From Streptomyces rochei (GTDB lineage: Bacteria; Actinomycetota; Actinomycetes; Streptomycetales; Streptomycetaceae), in assembly GCA_002155895.1 (NCBI GenBank), contig MUMD01000034.1:1-48054 (forward strand): DNA of 48,054 nt, read 5' to 3'. Shown here in pieces: positions 17,366 through 25,015 of this stretch. Under the pieces are notes generated by a model, which saw only the letters and a program-made list of their open reading frames with translations, was not told the DNA's origin and did not search any database. Position 1 is the first letter of the stretch. Each line of letters starts with the position of its first letter. Position numbers and translations under genes: made by a program.

Positions 17366-17941
17366 TCAGACGTTCACGCCGAAGTCCTGGGCGATGCCCA
17401 CGAGGCCCGAGGCGTAGCCCTGGCCGACGGCGCGGAACTTCCACTCGGCGCCGTGGCGGTACAGCTCGCCGAAGACCATGGCGGTCTCCGTGGAGGCGTC
17501 CTCGGAGAGGTCGTAGCGGGCGATCTCGGCGCCGCCGGCCTGGTTGACGACGCGGATGAAGGCGTTGCGCACCTGGCCGAAGGTCTGCGAGCGGTTCTCG
17601 GCGTCGTAGATCGAGACCGGGAAGACGATCTTGTCGACGTCGGCGGGGACGGCGGCGAGGTCGACGTTGATCGCCTCGTCGTCGCCGTCGCCCTCGCCGG
17701 TGCGGTTGTCACCGGTGTGAACGATGGTGTTGTCCGGAGTCTGCTTGTTGTTGAAGAAGACGAAGTGGGCGTCGGAGTAGACCTTGCCCTGCGTGTTCAC
17801 CGCGATCGCCGAGGCGTCGAGGTCGAAGTCGGTGCCGGTCGTGGTACGGACGTCCCAGCCGAGGCCCACGGTGACTTCGGTCAGGCCCGGAGCCTCCTTG
17901 GTGAGCGAGACGTTGCCACCCTTGGACAGGCTTACAGCCAT
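17366..17941 (-). CDS. terD: TerD-family calcium-binding stress protein
   Basis: 191 residues, full length for TerD. The start [13 protein letters not shown] is diagnostic, followed by [10 protein letters not shown], the acidic DFDLDASA and GDGDDE calcium-binding segments, and a closing [12 protein letters not shown]. TerD proteins are cytoplasmic Ca-binding proteins originally linked to tellurite resistance; in Streptomyces several paralogues affect growth and differentiation. No other ter genes are adjacent, so tellurite resistance should not be assumed. GGGAAGGGA precedes the ATG. Confidence 0.9.
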   Translation of the reverse strand: MAVSLSKGGNVSLTKEAPGLTEVTVGLGWDVRTTTGTDFDLDASAIAVNTQGKVYSDAHFVFFNNKQTPDNTIVHTGDNRTGEGDGDDEAINVDLAAVPADVDKIVFPVSIYDAENRSQTFGQVRNAFIRVVNQAGGAEIARYDLSEDASTETAMVFGELYRHGAEWKFRAVGQGYASGLVGIAQDFGVNV

Positions 17942-18097
17942 TGTTGGGAGTCCCTTCCCTCGTTTACGTACGGCAAGAAAGTACAGCTACCCCCATGAAC
18001 GACGAGAGGGGTCCGCAAGGTTCCAGCTTGCTTTACTTTCTTTACCGAGAGCGGAACCACGATATTGGGGTGACGTGGACCGTGCGGGGACGGGAAC

Positions 18098-18535
18098 ATG
18101 GACGGCATGTCCGGTCCCCATGTCATCCGCGGTTCCGTCTCCCTGCCCGAGGCGGAGCTGGTCTGGCGTTTCTCGCGCTCCTCGGGGCCGGGCGGGCAGC
18201 ACGTCAACACCACCGACACGGCCGTGGAGCTGCGTTTCGACCTGGCCCGGACCGAGGCCCTGCCCGAGGTCTGGAAGCGGCGGGCGCTGGAGCGGCTGAC
18301 CGGCCGGCTGACCGACGGGATCGTGACCGTCCGCGCCTCCGAGCACCGCTCCCAGTGGCGCAACCGCGAGACCGCCGCCGTACGCCTGGCGGCCCTGCTC
18401 GCCGAGGCCACCGCGCCCCCGCCCAAGCCCCGCAGACCCACCCGCATACCGCGCGGCATCAACGAACGCCGGCTGCGGGAGAAGAAGCAGCGCGCGGAGA
18501 CCAAGCGGGGCCGCTCCCCGAGGAACTGGGACTAG
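18098..18535 (+). CDS. arfB: ArfB/YaeJ-like peptidyl-tRNA hydrolase (ribosome rescue)
   Basis: 145 residues. It contains the release-factor catalytic motif GGQ at 32-34 within SSGPGGQHVNTTDTAVELR. It ends in a highly basic tail (INERRLREKKQRAETKRG), which in ArfB enters the empty mRNA channel. It lacks codon-recognition domains, so it should hydrolyse peptidyl-tRNA on ribosomes stalled at mRNA ends as a backup to tmRNA. ATG 18098 is preceded by GACGGGAAC; a second in-frame ATG at 18107 is possible. Its stop shares the bases CTAG with the stop of the convergent GNAT gene. Confidence 0.88.
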   Translation: MDGMSGPHVIRGSVSLPEAELVWRFSRSSGPGGQHVNTTDTAVELRFDLARTEALPEVWKRRALERLTGRLTDGIVTVRASEHRSQWRNRETAAVRLAALLAEATAPPPKPRRPTRIPRGINERRLREKKQRAETKRGRSPRNWD

Positions 18536-19014
18536 CTCCCGGACCGGCCCAGCTCCAGCACGCCCACCGTCTGTCCCTCGCTCGTCTCCCCGTCGGTCCG
18601 GAAGCCCAGCCCCCGGTAGAAGCCCTCGGGGCCGTCCGGGCCCGGGTGCCAGGTCACGTAGCACCGCTCGCCGCCGCGGCGCCCGATCTCCGCGGCCACC
18701 GACTCCACGGCGAAGCGCCCGTACCCCCGGCCCTGCTCCTCCGCGGCGATGTTCAGGCGCCACAGTCCCGAGCGGCGCACGCTGCCGTCCCCGTACCAGT
18801 CGATGTCGAAGAAGGCCATGAGGAAGCCGACGGGACGGTCCCCGTCGAGGATCAGGCGGGGCCACGCGACGCCGGGGTGGAGATACGCCTCGGCGAGGGA
18901 GGTCGTCACCGGTTCGACGGCGTGCTCCTGGTCGGGGCGGACCCGAATGCCGGTGGCGGCCTCGAAATTGGCGGGGGTGATCTCTTCGAGGCGGAGTCCG
19001 GTGCGGGTCGTCAT
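18532..19014 (-). CDS. GNAT-family N-acetyltransferase
   Basis: 160 residues. The acetyl-CoA-binding pattern is clear: LWRLNIAAEEQGRGYGRFAVE contains the Q/RxxGxG/A-type loop (QGRGYG), preceded by PVGFLMAFFDID and followed by GFYRGLGFRTDGE near the end. Substrate unknown; similarity to spermidine or amino-acid acetyltransferases is generic. It ends on the palindrome CTAG shared with the arfB stop, a four-base convergent overlap with no room for a terminator between the genes. Confidence 0.82.
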   Translation of the reverse strand: MTTRTGLRLEEITPANFEAATGIRVRPDQEHAVEPVTTSLAEAYLHPGVAWPRLILDGDRPVGFLMAFFDIDWYGDGSVRRSGLWRLNIAAEEQGRGYGRFAVESVAAEIGRRGGERCYVTWHPGPDGPEGFYRGLGFRTDGETSEGQTVGVLELGRSGS

Positions 19015-19062
19015 GCGCGCACCCTAAGCGGGCCGCGCGCGACCGGGCGAGCCGATTTGCGC

Positions 19063-19662
19063 TCACCCCAACTGCCGGTAACGCCCCCGGAAGTAGGCCA
19101 GCGGCCCGCCGTCCGCGCTCGGCAGCGAGGCGGTCAGGACGCGGCCGATCACCAGGGTGTGGTCCCCGGCGGTGACGCGCTGCTCGGTGCGGCACTCCAG
19201 GGTGGCCAGCGCCCCGCCCACCAGGGGAGCGCCGGTGGCCTCGCCCCGCCGGTAGGGGATGTCGGCGAAGAGGAGCCGGTCGCTGACGCGGCCCTTCATG
19301 GCGAAGCGGCCCGCGATGTGCCGCTGGCTGCCGGACAGGACGGAGACCGCCCACAGGGGCTGCTCGTCCAGCAGGTCGTCCATGCGGGAGCCCGTGCGCA
19401 GGCTGACCAGGACCAGCGGCGGGTCCAGGGACACCGACATGAAGGCGGTCGCCGTCATCCCGACGTCCTCGCCGCTCGGCGCCAGCGGGTCGTCCGGGTC
19501 CAGCGGCGGCTCCTGCGCGGTGACCAGGACCACGCCCGAGGCCAGCCGGGACATGGCGGCGCGGAACTCCTCGTTGCTCACCCCCTCAGCATGCCCGGCG
19601 ACGGGCGACGGGAACGGGAGCGCGGGGGACGCGGGGGACGTGAGGGAAGGAGTGTTCGGCAC
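19063..19662 (-). CDS. Flavin reductase-like (FMN-binding split barrel) protein
   Basis: 199 residues. FRAAMSRLASGVVLVTA opens the split-barrel domain. MTATAFMSVSLDPPLVLVSL is the flavin-contact strand region typical of HpaC/ActVB-type reductases, and DHTLVIGRV a later conserved strand. It probably supplies reduced FMN to a monooxygenase by oxidising NAD(P)H; no partner monooxygenase is adjacent. The GTG at 19662 is used here; a GTG at 19581 (VSNEEFRAAM) is an alternative that would remove a Pro/Ser-rich leader. Divergent from cdgB across a 321-base regulatory region. Confidence 0.8.
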   Translation of the reverse strand: MPNTPSLTSPASPALPFPSPVAGHAEGVSNEEFRAAMSRLASGVVLVTAQEPPLDPDDPLAPSGEDVGMTATAFMSVSLDPPLVLVSLRTGSRMDDLLDEQPLWAVSVLSGSQRHIAGRFAMKGRVSDRLLFADIPYRRGEATGAPLVGGALATLECRTEQRVTAGDHTLVIGRVLTASLPSADGGPLAYFRGRYRQLG

Positions 19663-19830
19663 ACCGTCACGCTAATCGCCGGGTCCGGGGCGCGGCATCG
19701 GGCCCCGGCCCGAGGCGGGACCTAGGACCACAGAAGGAGCCGGCGCGGCACCCGCACACGTCCGAAGCATTTGCGTTCAGAAAACGCACGGGTGAAACGC
19801 GGAAACACCACGCAATTGTTCATCTTTGCC

Positions 19831-19846
19831 TGTGACTTGAGTCACA
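19831..19846. promoter_or_regulatory. Crp-like inverted repeat upstream of cdgB
   Basis: TGTGAC-TTGA-GTCACA is a perfect inverted repeat and also fits the TGTGA-N6-TCACA Crp consensus and the streptomycete GTG-N6-GNCAC form. It lies 138 bases before the cdgB ATG and 15 bases from a BldD-like box. The 321-base gap 19663-19983 otherwise shows no gene. Confidence 0.5.
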
Positions 19847-19860
19847 AGGGGCGGTAATTG

Positions 19861-19875
19861 TTGACCCTGTGTACC
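19861..19875 (+). promoter_or_regulatory. BldD-like box upstream of cdgB
   Basis: TTGACCCTGTGTACC matches the published BldD pattern nTnACnC(A/T)GnGTnAn at all defined positions except the last A, which is C. cdgB is a known direct target of the c-di-GMP-bound repressor BldD in S. coelicolor, so the position (109 bases before the ATG) makes sense. Confidence 0.6.
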
Positions 19876-19983
19876 GAGTGGGCAGCGCGCTGTGATTCAG
19901 TGGCGGGGAACTGGAAGGGCACCATCAGTAAAGGCGCCAAGGCAACCCTTGATTCGCTGCGAGGTCTCGGGGGGAGGGCGAGC

Positions 19984-21651
19984 ATGGAGACCGAGTCGGA
20001 GCCCTACGTCCGTCTTGCGTCCCTGCGGCAGCTGCACCAGGTCATGGCCGACATGAACAAGGCCCGCAGCCTGGCCGACACCCTGCAGGCCGTCGCCGAC
20101 GGCGTCGTCCAGGCCCTCGGGTACGAGCTGGCGTGCGTCAACCTGGTCCGCCCCGACGGCGATCTCGTGGTCGCCGCCTTCTCCGGGAACCAGGCCGCCG
20201 AGGCCCTCATCACCGGCCGGGCGGGCTCCCGCGAGTCCTGGGACCGCCGGCTGAACATGGGCGAGCAGTGGGGCGACCTGATCTTCATACCCCACACCGA
20301 GGGCTGGGTCCTCGACGACGACGACGTCCCGCAGTGGTACACCGACGGGCCCGCGCCCCGCTTCGAGGACGAGTGGCACCCCTCGGACCGGCTCTTCGCC
20401 CCGATGTACGCGCCCGGTCCGCAGGGCGGCGGCAACAGCGGCGAGCTGATCGGCGTCCTGTCCGTGGACCGGCCGCGCAACGGCCGCCGCCCCGGCGCCT
20501 GGGGCCGCGAGGCTTTGCAGATGTACGCGTTCCAGGCCGCCATCGCGATCAGCAACGCCCGGCTCCGCTCCAACATGCAGCGCGCCCTGGTCCGCCTGGA
20601 GCGCGACCAGCAGGCGCTCAGGGCCAGCGAGGAGAGCTTCCGCCAGGCCTTCGAGTACGCCCCCTCCGGCATGGCCATCGCCGAGATGGGCGGCGACCAG
20701 CACGGCCGCATCCTGCGCACCAACGACGCCCTGTGCCGCCTGCTGGGCCGCCCCGCCTCCGCGATGCGCCGCTACGCCTTCTCCGACCTCGTCCACCCCG
20801 AGGACATCGGCACCCTGCTGCGCACCTCCGCCGAGGGCGGCCGGGCCGAGCTGCGCCTGGGCCGCCGCGACGGCACCTACGTCTGGGTCTCGCTGCGCAA
20901 CTCCGTCGTCGCCGACGCCGCCGACGGGCCCCGCTTCCTGCTCACCCACGTCGAGGACATAGAGGAACGCAAGCGCCGCGAGCTCCAGCTCGCCCACCGC
21001 GCCTCCCACGACTCCCTCACCGGCCTGCCCAACAGCGCCGAACTGCGCTCCCGGCTCGCCGCCCGGCTGTGCAGGCGCCCGCAGTCGCCGCACGCGGGCG
21101 TGGTGGACGCCATGGACGCCGCCTACGGGGACTCCGCCGTCTTCGACTCCGGCGGCCACACCTTCGACTTCGGGGCGGCGGGCGCCGAGCCGTACGGCGC
21201 CTACGACCACCATGTGCACGCCGTGGCACCCCCCGACGGCCGCGACGACGGCACCAAGGGCCTCGCGGTCCTCTTCTGCGACCTGGACGGCTTCAAGTCG
21301 ATCAACGACCGGTTCGGGCACAACGCCGGCGACGCCGTCCTCATCGAGGTCGCCCGCCGGCTCAGCGGCGGTGTGCGCGACGGCGACACCGTGGCCCGGC
21401 TCGGCGGCGACGAGTTCGTGATCCTCGCCAACGGGCTCGGCCGGGCCGACGCCCAGGACCTCGCCGTGCGCCTGCGCAACGAGATCATCCAGCCGATCCG
21501 GGCCGAGGGACGGGCCGTCCGGGTGGGCGCCAGCTTCGGCATCGGATGGGCCCACTGCGGCATGACGGCGGACGAAGTCCTGAAGTCCGCTGACGAACGG
21601 ATGTACGTCGAGAAACGATCTCGTCCCAAACAGCACCGACGGGCCGGATGA
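19984..21651 (+). CDS. cdgB: Diguanylate cyclase CdgB (GAF-PAS-GGDEF)
   Basis: 555 residues from ATG 19984 (METESEPYVRLASL), supported by GGGGGGAGGG upstream; an open frame from TTG 19858 is rejected. A GAF-type domain spans about 20-190 and a PAS domain about 215-330 (FRQAFEYAPSGMAIAEM, ending in LLTHVEDIEERK). A GGDEF domain follows, with the intact active site GGDEF at 474-478 and the inhibitory RxxD site RDGD at 465-468. The domain begins HDSLTGLPN but has ~55 extra residues before LFCDLDGFKSIND. It makes cyclic di-GMP, which controls development through BldD. No EAL domain. Confidence 0.93.
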   Translation: METESEPYVRLASLRQLHQVMADMNKARSLADTLQAVADGVVQALGYELACVNLVRPDGDLVVAAFSGNQAAEALITGRAGSRESWDRRLNMGEQWGDLIFIPHTEGWVLDDDDVPQWYTDGPAPRFEDEWHPSDRLFAPMYAPGPQGGGNSGELIGVLSVDRPRNGRRPGAWGREALQMYAFQAAIAISNARLRSNMQRALVRLERDQQALRASEESFRQAFEYAPSGMAIAEMGGDQHGRILRTNDALCRLLGRPASAMRRYAFSDLVHPEDIGTLLRTSAEGGRAELRLGRRDGTYVWVSLRNSVVADAADGPRFLLTHVEDIEERKRRELQLAHRASHDSLTGLPNSAELRSRLAARLCRRPQSPHAGVVDAMDAAYGDSAVFDSGGHTFDFGAAGAEPYGAYDHHVHAVAPPDGRDDGTKGLAVLFCDLDGFKSINDRFGHNAGDAVLIEVARRLSGGVRDGDTVARLGGDEFVILANGLGRADAQDLAVRLRNEIIQPIRAEGRAVRVGASFGIGWAHCGMTADEVLKSADERMYVEKRSRPKQHRRAG

Positions 21652-21770
21652 TCACCAGGTCAGAGCGCTGATGCGGTCTGAGTCACCCTTTCGGGTCAGT
21701 GCGAGCGGGTAGGCTCGCCCTCTCACGACCCGTACCGCACACGCAACGCATCTGGTTAGGAGACCAAGGG

Positions 21771-22733
21771 ATGACGCCCGGCAACAACGGCGCGAGCACG
21801 CCCGAGGACGACGACCCCTTCGGCTACCTCTACGCCGACGGGCAGGCCAACGGGGCCCAGCCGCCGTCCGGTGGCTACGGCTACCCGAACTCGGTCAACC
21901 GGGTGCGTCCCGTCGGCACACGGCAGTACGGCGGCCCGGCGCAGGGCCAGGCCGCCCCGCCGCAGCAGGGCGTCTACGGCCAGCCGCAGGGGACGTACGG
22001 GCAGCCGAACGCGCACTACGCGGCGCCGGAGACCTTCCCCGGCGGTGCCGGCCCCGGGGCCCCGCAGCAGCCGTCGGGACGCGGCGGGGGCGGCGGACGC
22101 CGCGGCCCCAACACCAAGGGCCTGCTGATCGGCGCGGTCGCGGTGGTCGCCGCGGTCGTCGTCGGTATCGCCGTGGCCATGACGAGCAGCAGCTCGGAGG
22201 ACGACAAGGGCGGCAACGAGGCGGGCGGCGACCCCGCGCCCACCCAGTCCCAGAGCGCCGACCCGAGCCCGTCGGCGAGCGGGAGCGCCGAGGAGGAGGT
22301 GGAGCTTCCCTCCATCGAGGCGAAGGCGATGCGGCTGGGCGGCTCGGCCTCCCTCGCCTCCGAGGTGAAGGGCGCCGAGTCGGACGGCGGCGTCTACGTG
22401 GCCAACCTCAACCAGCCGGGCGCCTCGGTCACCTGGACCGTGGACGGCATCCCCGAGGACGGGCTCTACACCCTCTTCACCACCTACAGCGCCGCCGGCG
22501 AGGACCAGTCGATGACCTTGACGGTCAACGGCAAGCAGTTCGGCAGCAAGCTGAACCTGGGCAACTTCACCGGGGCCGAGGACGGCGACTTCGCCAAGGG
22601 CTGGACCAAGACCTACGCCTGGCCCACCCTCAACAAGGGCACCAACACCATCACCCTGTCCTGTGCCGACGGCGACAAGTGCAACGTCCTGCTGGACCAG
22701 TTCTCCCTGAAGAAGGGCCAGGTCAAGGACTAG
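21771..22733 (+). CDS. Membrane-anchored protein with CBM-like C-terminal domain
   Basis: 320 residues from ATG 21771 (AGGAGA upstream). Residues 1-115 are rich in Gly/Pro/Gln/Tyr (GQAAPPQQGVYGQPQGTYG) and predicted cytoplasmic. One membrane helix spans about 118-138 (GLLIGAVAVVAAVVVGIAVA). After an acidic Ser/Pro-rich linker comes a beta-sandwich resembling CBM35/CBM6 carbohydrate-binding modules (YTLFTTYSAAGEDQSMTLTV, then NTITLSCADGDKCNVLLDQF). It may bind wall polysaccharide from a type II membrane position. It directly follows cdgB (119 bases), perhaps a separate transcript. Function unknown. Confidence 0.72.
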   Translation: MTPGNNGASTPEDDDPFGYLYADGQANGAQPPSGGYGYPNSVNRVRPVGTRQYGGPAQGQAAPPQQGVYGQPQGTYGQPNAHYAAPETFPGGAGPGAPQQPSGRGGGGGRRGPNTKGLLIGAVAVVAAVVVGIAVAMTSSSSEDDKGGNEAGGDPAPTQSQSADPSPSASGSAEEEVELPSIEAKAMRLGGSASLASEVKGAESDGGVYVANLNQPGASVTWTVDGIPEDGLYTLFTTYSAAGEDQSMTLTVNGKQFGSKLNLGNFTGAEDGDFAKGWTKTYAWPTLNKGTNTITLSCADGDKCNVLLDQFSLKKGQVKD

Positions 22734-22809
22734 GCCCTGTCGTCACACTCCCGTCTGCCGCGAGGCCCGCCCTCCGGGCGGACGACGTGAGTGTGACGAC
22801 AGGACCTAG
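22730..22809. repeat. 80-bp nested palindrome spanning two convergent stop codons
   Basis: The arms 22730-22750 and 22789-22809 are inverted copies of CTAGG(C/T)CCTGTCGTCACACTC, 20 of 21 matching. Inside sits a second stem, CCGCCC-TCC-GGGCGG. The TAG of the CBM-like gene lies in the left arm and the TAG of the PfkB gene in the right arm. It could act as a bidirectional terminator, but its length and nested form also resemble a dispersed palindromic repeat. Confidence 0.75.
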
Positions 22810-23738
22810 GCGGCGTCGGCCTCCGCGGTCACCGCGACCCCTCGGCCGAGCAGCTCCTCGTACGCCGCCCGGTCGAACTCGCCCGCCACCGGCGACAGCA
22901 CCGTCGCCGCGGACAGGGCGACCGCGCGGGCCAGGCGGTCCGGCCAGGGCAGGTGCTCCACCAGCCCGGACAGCAGCCCCGCGACCGCCGAGTCGCCGGC
23001 GCCGGTCGGATTGCCGCGCACCTGGGCGGGCGGCGCCGCCCGCCAGCGGCCCTCCGGCGTCTCGGCGAGCAGCCCGGCGGCCCCCAGCGAGGCCACCACC
23101 GAGCGGGCGCCGCGGCGCCGGGCCGCCTGCGTGGCCCGCAGCGGCTCGTGCGAACCGGTCAGCTCGGCCAGCTCGTCGGCGTTCGGCTTGATCAGGTCGG
23201 GCCGGGCGGCGACCCCCCGGCGCAGCGGCTCCCCGCTGGTGTCCAGCAGCACCGGCACACCCGCCGCGCGGGCGGTGCGCACCAGACCGGCGTAGGCGCC
23301 CACCGGCACACCGGGCGGCAGGCTGCCGCACAGCGCCACCGCGGCGGCACCGGCCAGCAGGCCCTCGTACGCCTCCTGGAAGGCGTTCCACTCGGCGGGT
23401 GCGACGACGGGGCCGGGTTCGTTGAGCTGGGTGGTGTCGCCGGTGCGCTCGTCGACGACGGCGACGGTGCGCCGGGTGGCGCCCGCCACGGGCACGAGCG
23501 CGTCGACCACCCCGGGCACACCGGCGAGCGAGGCGCGCACGGTGGCACCCGTGGAGCCGCCCGCGAATCCGGTGACCGCGACCGGGTGCCCGAGGGCCGC
23601 CAGCACCCGGGCCACGTTCAGGCCCTTGCCGCCGGGACGCTCGGTCACCTCGGTCACCCGGTGCGAGGCGTGGGGCCTCAGACCCGGGACGCGGTAGGTG
23701 ATGTCCAGCGCGGTGTTGAGCGTGACGGTGAGGATCAC
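22806..23738 (-). CDS. PfkB-family sugar-phosphate kinase (1-phosphofructokinase-like)
   Basis: 310 residues. The N-terminus MILTVTLNTALDITYRV and the PGGKGLNVARVLAALG signature match the 1-phosphofructokinase/tagatose-6-phosphate kinase branch of the ribokinase family. The C-terminal NPTGAGDSAVAGL carries the catalytic aspartate of the GAGD motif, and KPNADELAEL is the conserved mid-domain box. It phosphorylates a sugar phosphate using ATP, but no fruA-like PTS gene is adjacent. Its place just downstream of nagK-nagA in the same direction suggests, without proof, a role in aminosugar or hexose-phosphate metabolism. Confidence 0.82.
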   Translation of the reverse strand: MILTVTLNTALDITYRVPGLRPHASHRVTEVTERPGGKGLNVARVLAALGHPVAVTGFAGGSTGATVRASLAGVPGVVDALVPVAGATRRTVAVVDERTGDTTQLNEPGPVVAPAEWNAFQEAYEGLLAGAAAVALCGSLPPGVPVGAYAGLVRTARAAGVPVLLDTSGEPLRRGVAARPDLIKPNADELAELTGSHEPLRATQAARRRGARSVVASLGAAGLLAETPEGRWRAAPPAQVRGNPTGAGDSAVAGLLSGLVEHLPWPDRLARAVALSAATVLSPVAGEFDRAAYEELLGRGVAVTAEADAA

Positions 23739-23831
23739 CGTGCCGACCTCCCCCGATCGTCTGCGGCTGGTGTGCCCGCGGAGCCGTGCTCCACGACACG
23801 ATCATGCCAAACGGGGGGCGGTCGGCCCAGC

Positions 23832-23864
23832 CCCCGGATCCGGCCGCCGGGGCCGGATCCGGGG
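23832..23864 (-). terminator. Terminator after nagA
   Basis: A perfect 14-bp stem (CCCCGGATCCGGCC paired with its complement) and a five-base loop, five bases past the nagA stop. It would end the nagK-nagA transcript before the PfkB gene, so those genes may be separate units. Confidence 0.78.
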
Positions 23865-23869
23865 ACGGA

Positions 23870-25015
23870 TCAGCCCAGTCGGGGATCGACCACCCAATCG
23901 CCCCGGCGCATCACACCCACCACGTCGAACGCGTCGTCCAGCACCACCAGATCGGCGTCCTTGCCGGCCTCCAGGGAGCCGACCCGGTCGTCCAGGCCGA
24001 GCAGCCGGGCCGGGTTGGCGGAGATCGCCGCGACGACGTCCCCGACGGGCAGCCCGTCCACCGTCACCGCCCGCTTGAAGGCGCGGTCCAGGGTGAGCGT
24101 GGAGCCCGCGATCGAGCCGCCCTCCACCAGCCGGGCCACGCCGTCCGCGACCTCGACCTCCAGCGGGCCGAGCAGATAGCGGCCGTCGCCGAAGCCGGCC
24201 GCGTCCATCGCGTCGGTGATGAAGGCGACCCGGGCGGCTCCCGCGTGGTGGAAGGCCAGCTGGAGCGCGGCCGGGTGCAGGTGAGTGCCGTCGTTGATCA
24301 GCTCGACGGTGATCCGCTCGTCCTCCAGCAGCGCCGTGATCGGGCCCGGGGCGCGGTGACCGAGCGGCGGCATCGCGTTGAACAGGTGCGTGGCGACCGT
24401 GGCGCCCGCGTCGATGGCCTGCACCGTCTGCTCGTACGTCGCGTCCGTGTGCCCGACGGCCGCGATCACGCCGTGCTCGGTGAGCAGCCGTACGGAGTCC
24501 AGGCCGCCCGGCAGCTCGGTGGCCAGCGTCATCATCTTCGCGTGGCCGTGCGCGGCGTCGACCAGCTTGCGGACCTCGGCCGGGTCCGGGTCGCGCAGCA
24601 GCTGCTCGTCGTGGGCGCCCTTGCGGCACGGGGAGATGAACGGCCCCTCGAAGTGGATGCCGGCGATCTCGCCCTGCTGGGCCAGCTCGGCGAGCATCCC
24701 GGCGTGCCGGGCGAGGAAGTCCAGGTCGCCGGTGACGGCGGAGGCGACCACCGTGGTGGTGCCGTGCCGCCGGTGCGTCTCGACGCCCTGGAGGACGTCC
24801 TCGGCCGTGCCGCCGGCGAAGGAGGCGCCGCCGCCGCCGTGGTTGTGGAGGTCGACGAAGCCCGGGACCACCCAGTGGCCGGACACGTCGACGACGTCCG
24901 CCCCGGGGGGAGCCGTGTCCGCGATCCGCGTGCCGTCGACGATCACGCGGCCGTCGTCCACGGTCCCGGTGGGCAGTACCACCCGGGCACCGGCGAGAAC
25001 CTTGCTTGGGGCCAT
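23870..25015 (-). CDS. nagA: N-acetylglucosamine-6-phosphate deacetylase NagA
   Basis: 381 residues. Amidohydrolase features in order: VVPGFVDLHNHGGGG (metal-site region), IHFEGPFISPCRKGAHD (metal-binding Glu), AVGHTDATYEQ (His), THLFNAMPPLGHR, LINDGTHLHP, and the catalytic Asp in FITDAMDAAG. It converts GlcNAc-6-P to glucosamine-6-P and acetate, the entry step for chitin and peptidoglycan sugars. The ATG overlaps the last base of the nagK stop (TGATG), with GGAGGT upstream, so the two are translationally coupled. Regulation probably comes from the dre-like box in front of nagK. It also takes the product expected from MurQ at 41259. Confidence 0.93.
   Translation of the reverse strand: MAPSKVLAGARVVLPTGTVDDGRVIVDGTRIADTAPPGADVVDVSGHWVVPGFVDLHNHGGGGASFAGGTAEDVLQGVETHRRHGTTTVVASAVTGDLDFLARHAGMLAELAQQGEIAGIHFEGPFISPCRKGAHDEQLLRDPDPAEVRKLVDAAHGHAKMMTLATELPGGLDSVRLLTEHGVIAAVGHTDATYEQTVQAIDAGATVATHLFNAMPPLGHRAPGPITALLEDERITVELINDGTHLHPAALQLAFHHAGAARVAFITDAMDAAGFGDGRYLLGPLEVEVADGVARLVEGGSIAGSTLTLDRAFKRAVTVDGLPVGDVVAAISANPARLLGLDDRVGSLEAGKDADLVVLDDAFDVVGVMRRGDWVVDPRLG

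Noticed and set aside
17366..17941. Tellurite resistance operon
   Set aside because: Only a lone terD-type gene is present; no other ter genes adjoin it.
19831..19846. Reading the TGTGAC dyad as a second BldD box
   Set aside because: The BldD pattern needs five bases between TnAC and GTnA; here there are four, so Crp fits better.
19858..19983. Extension of cdgB to TTG 19858
   Set aside because: It would place the BldD-like box inside the gene, and ATG 19984 has a strong ribosome site.
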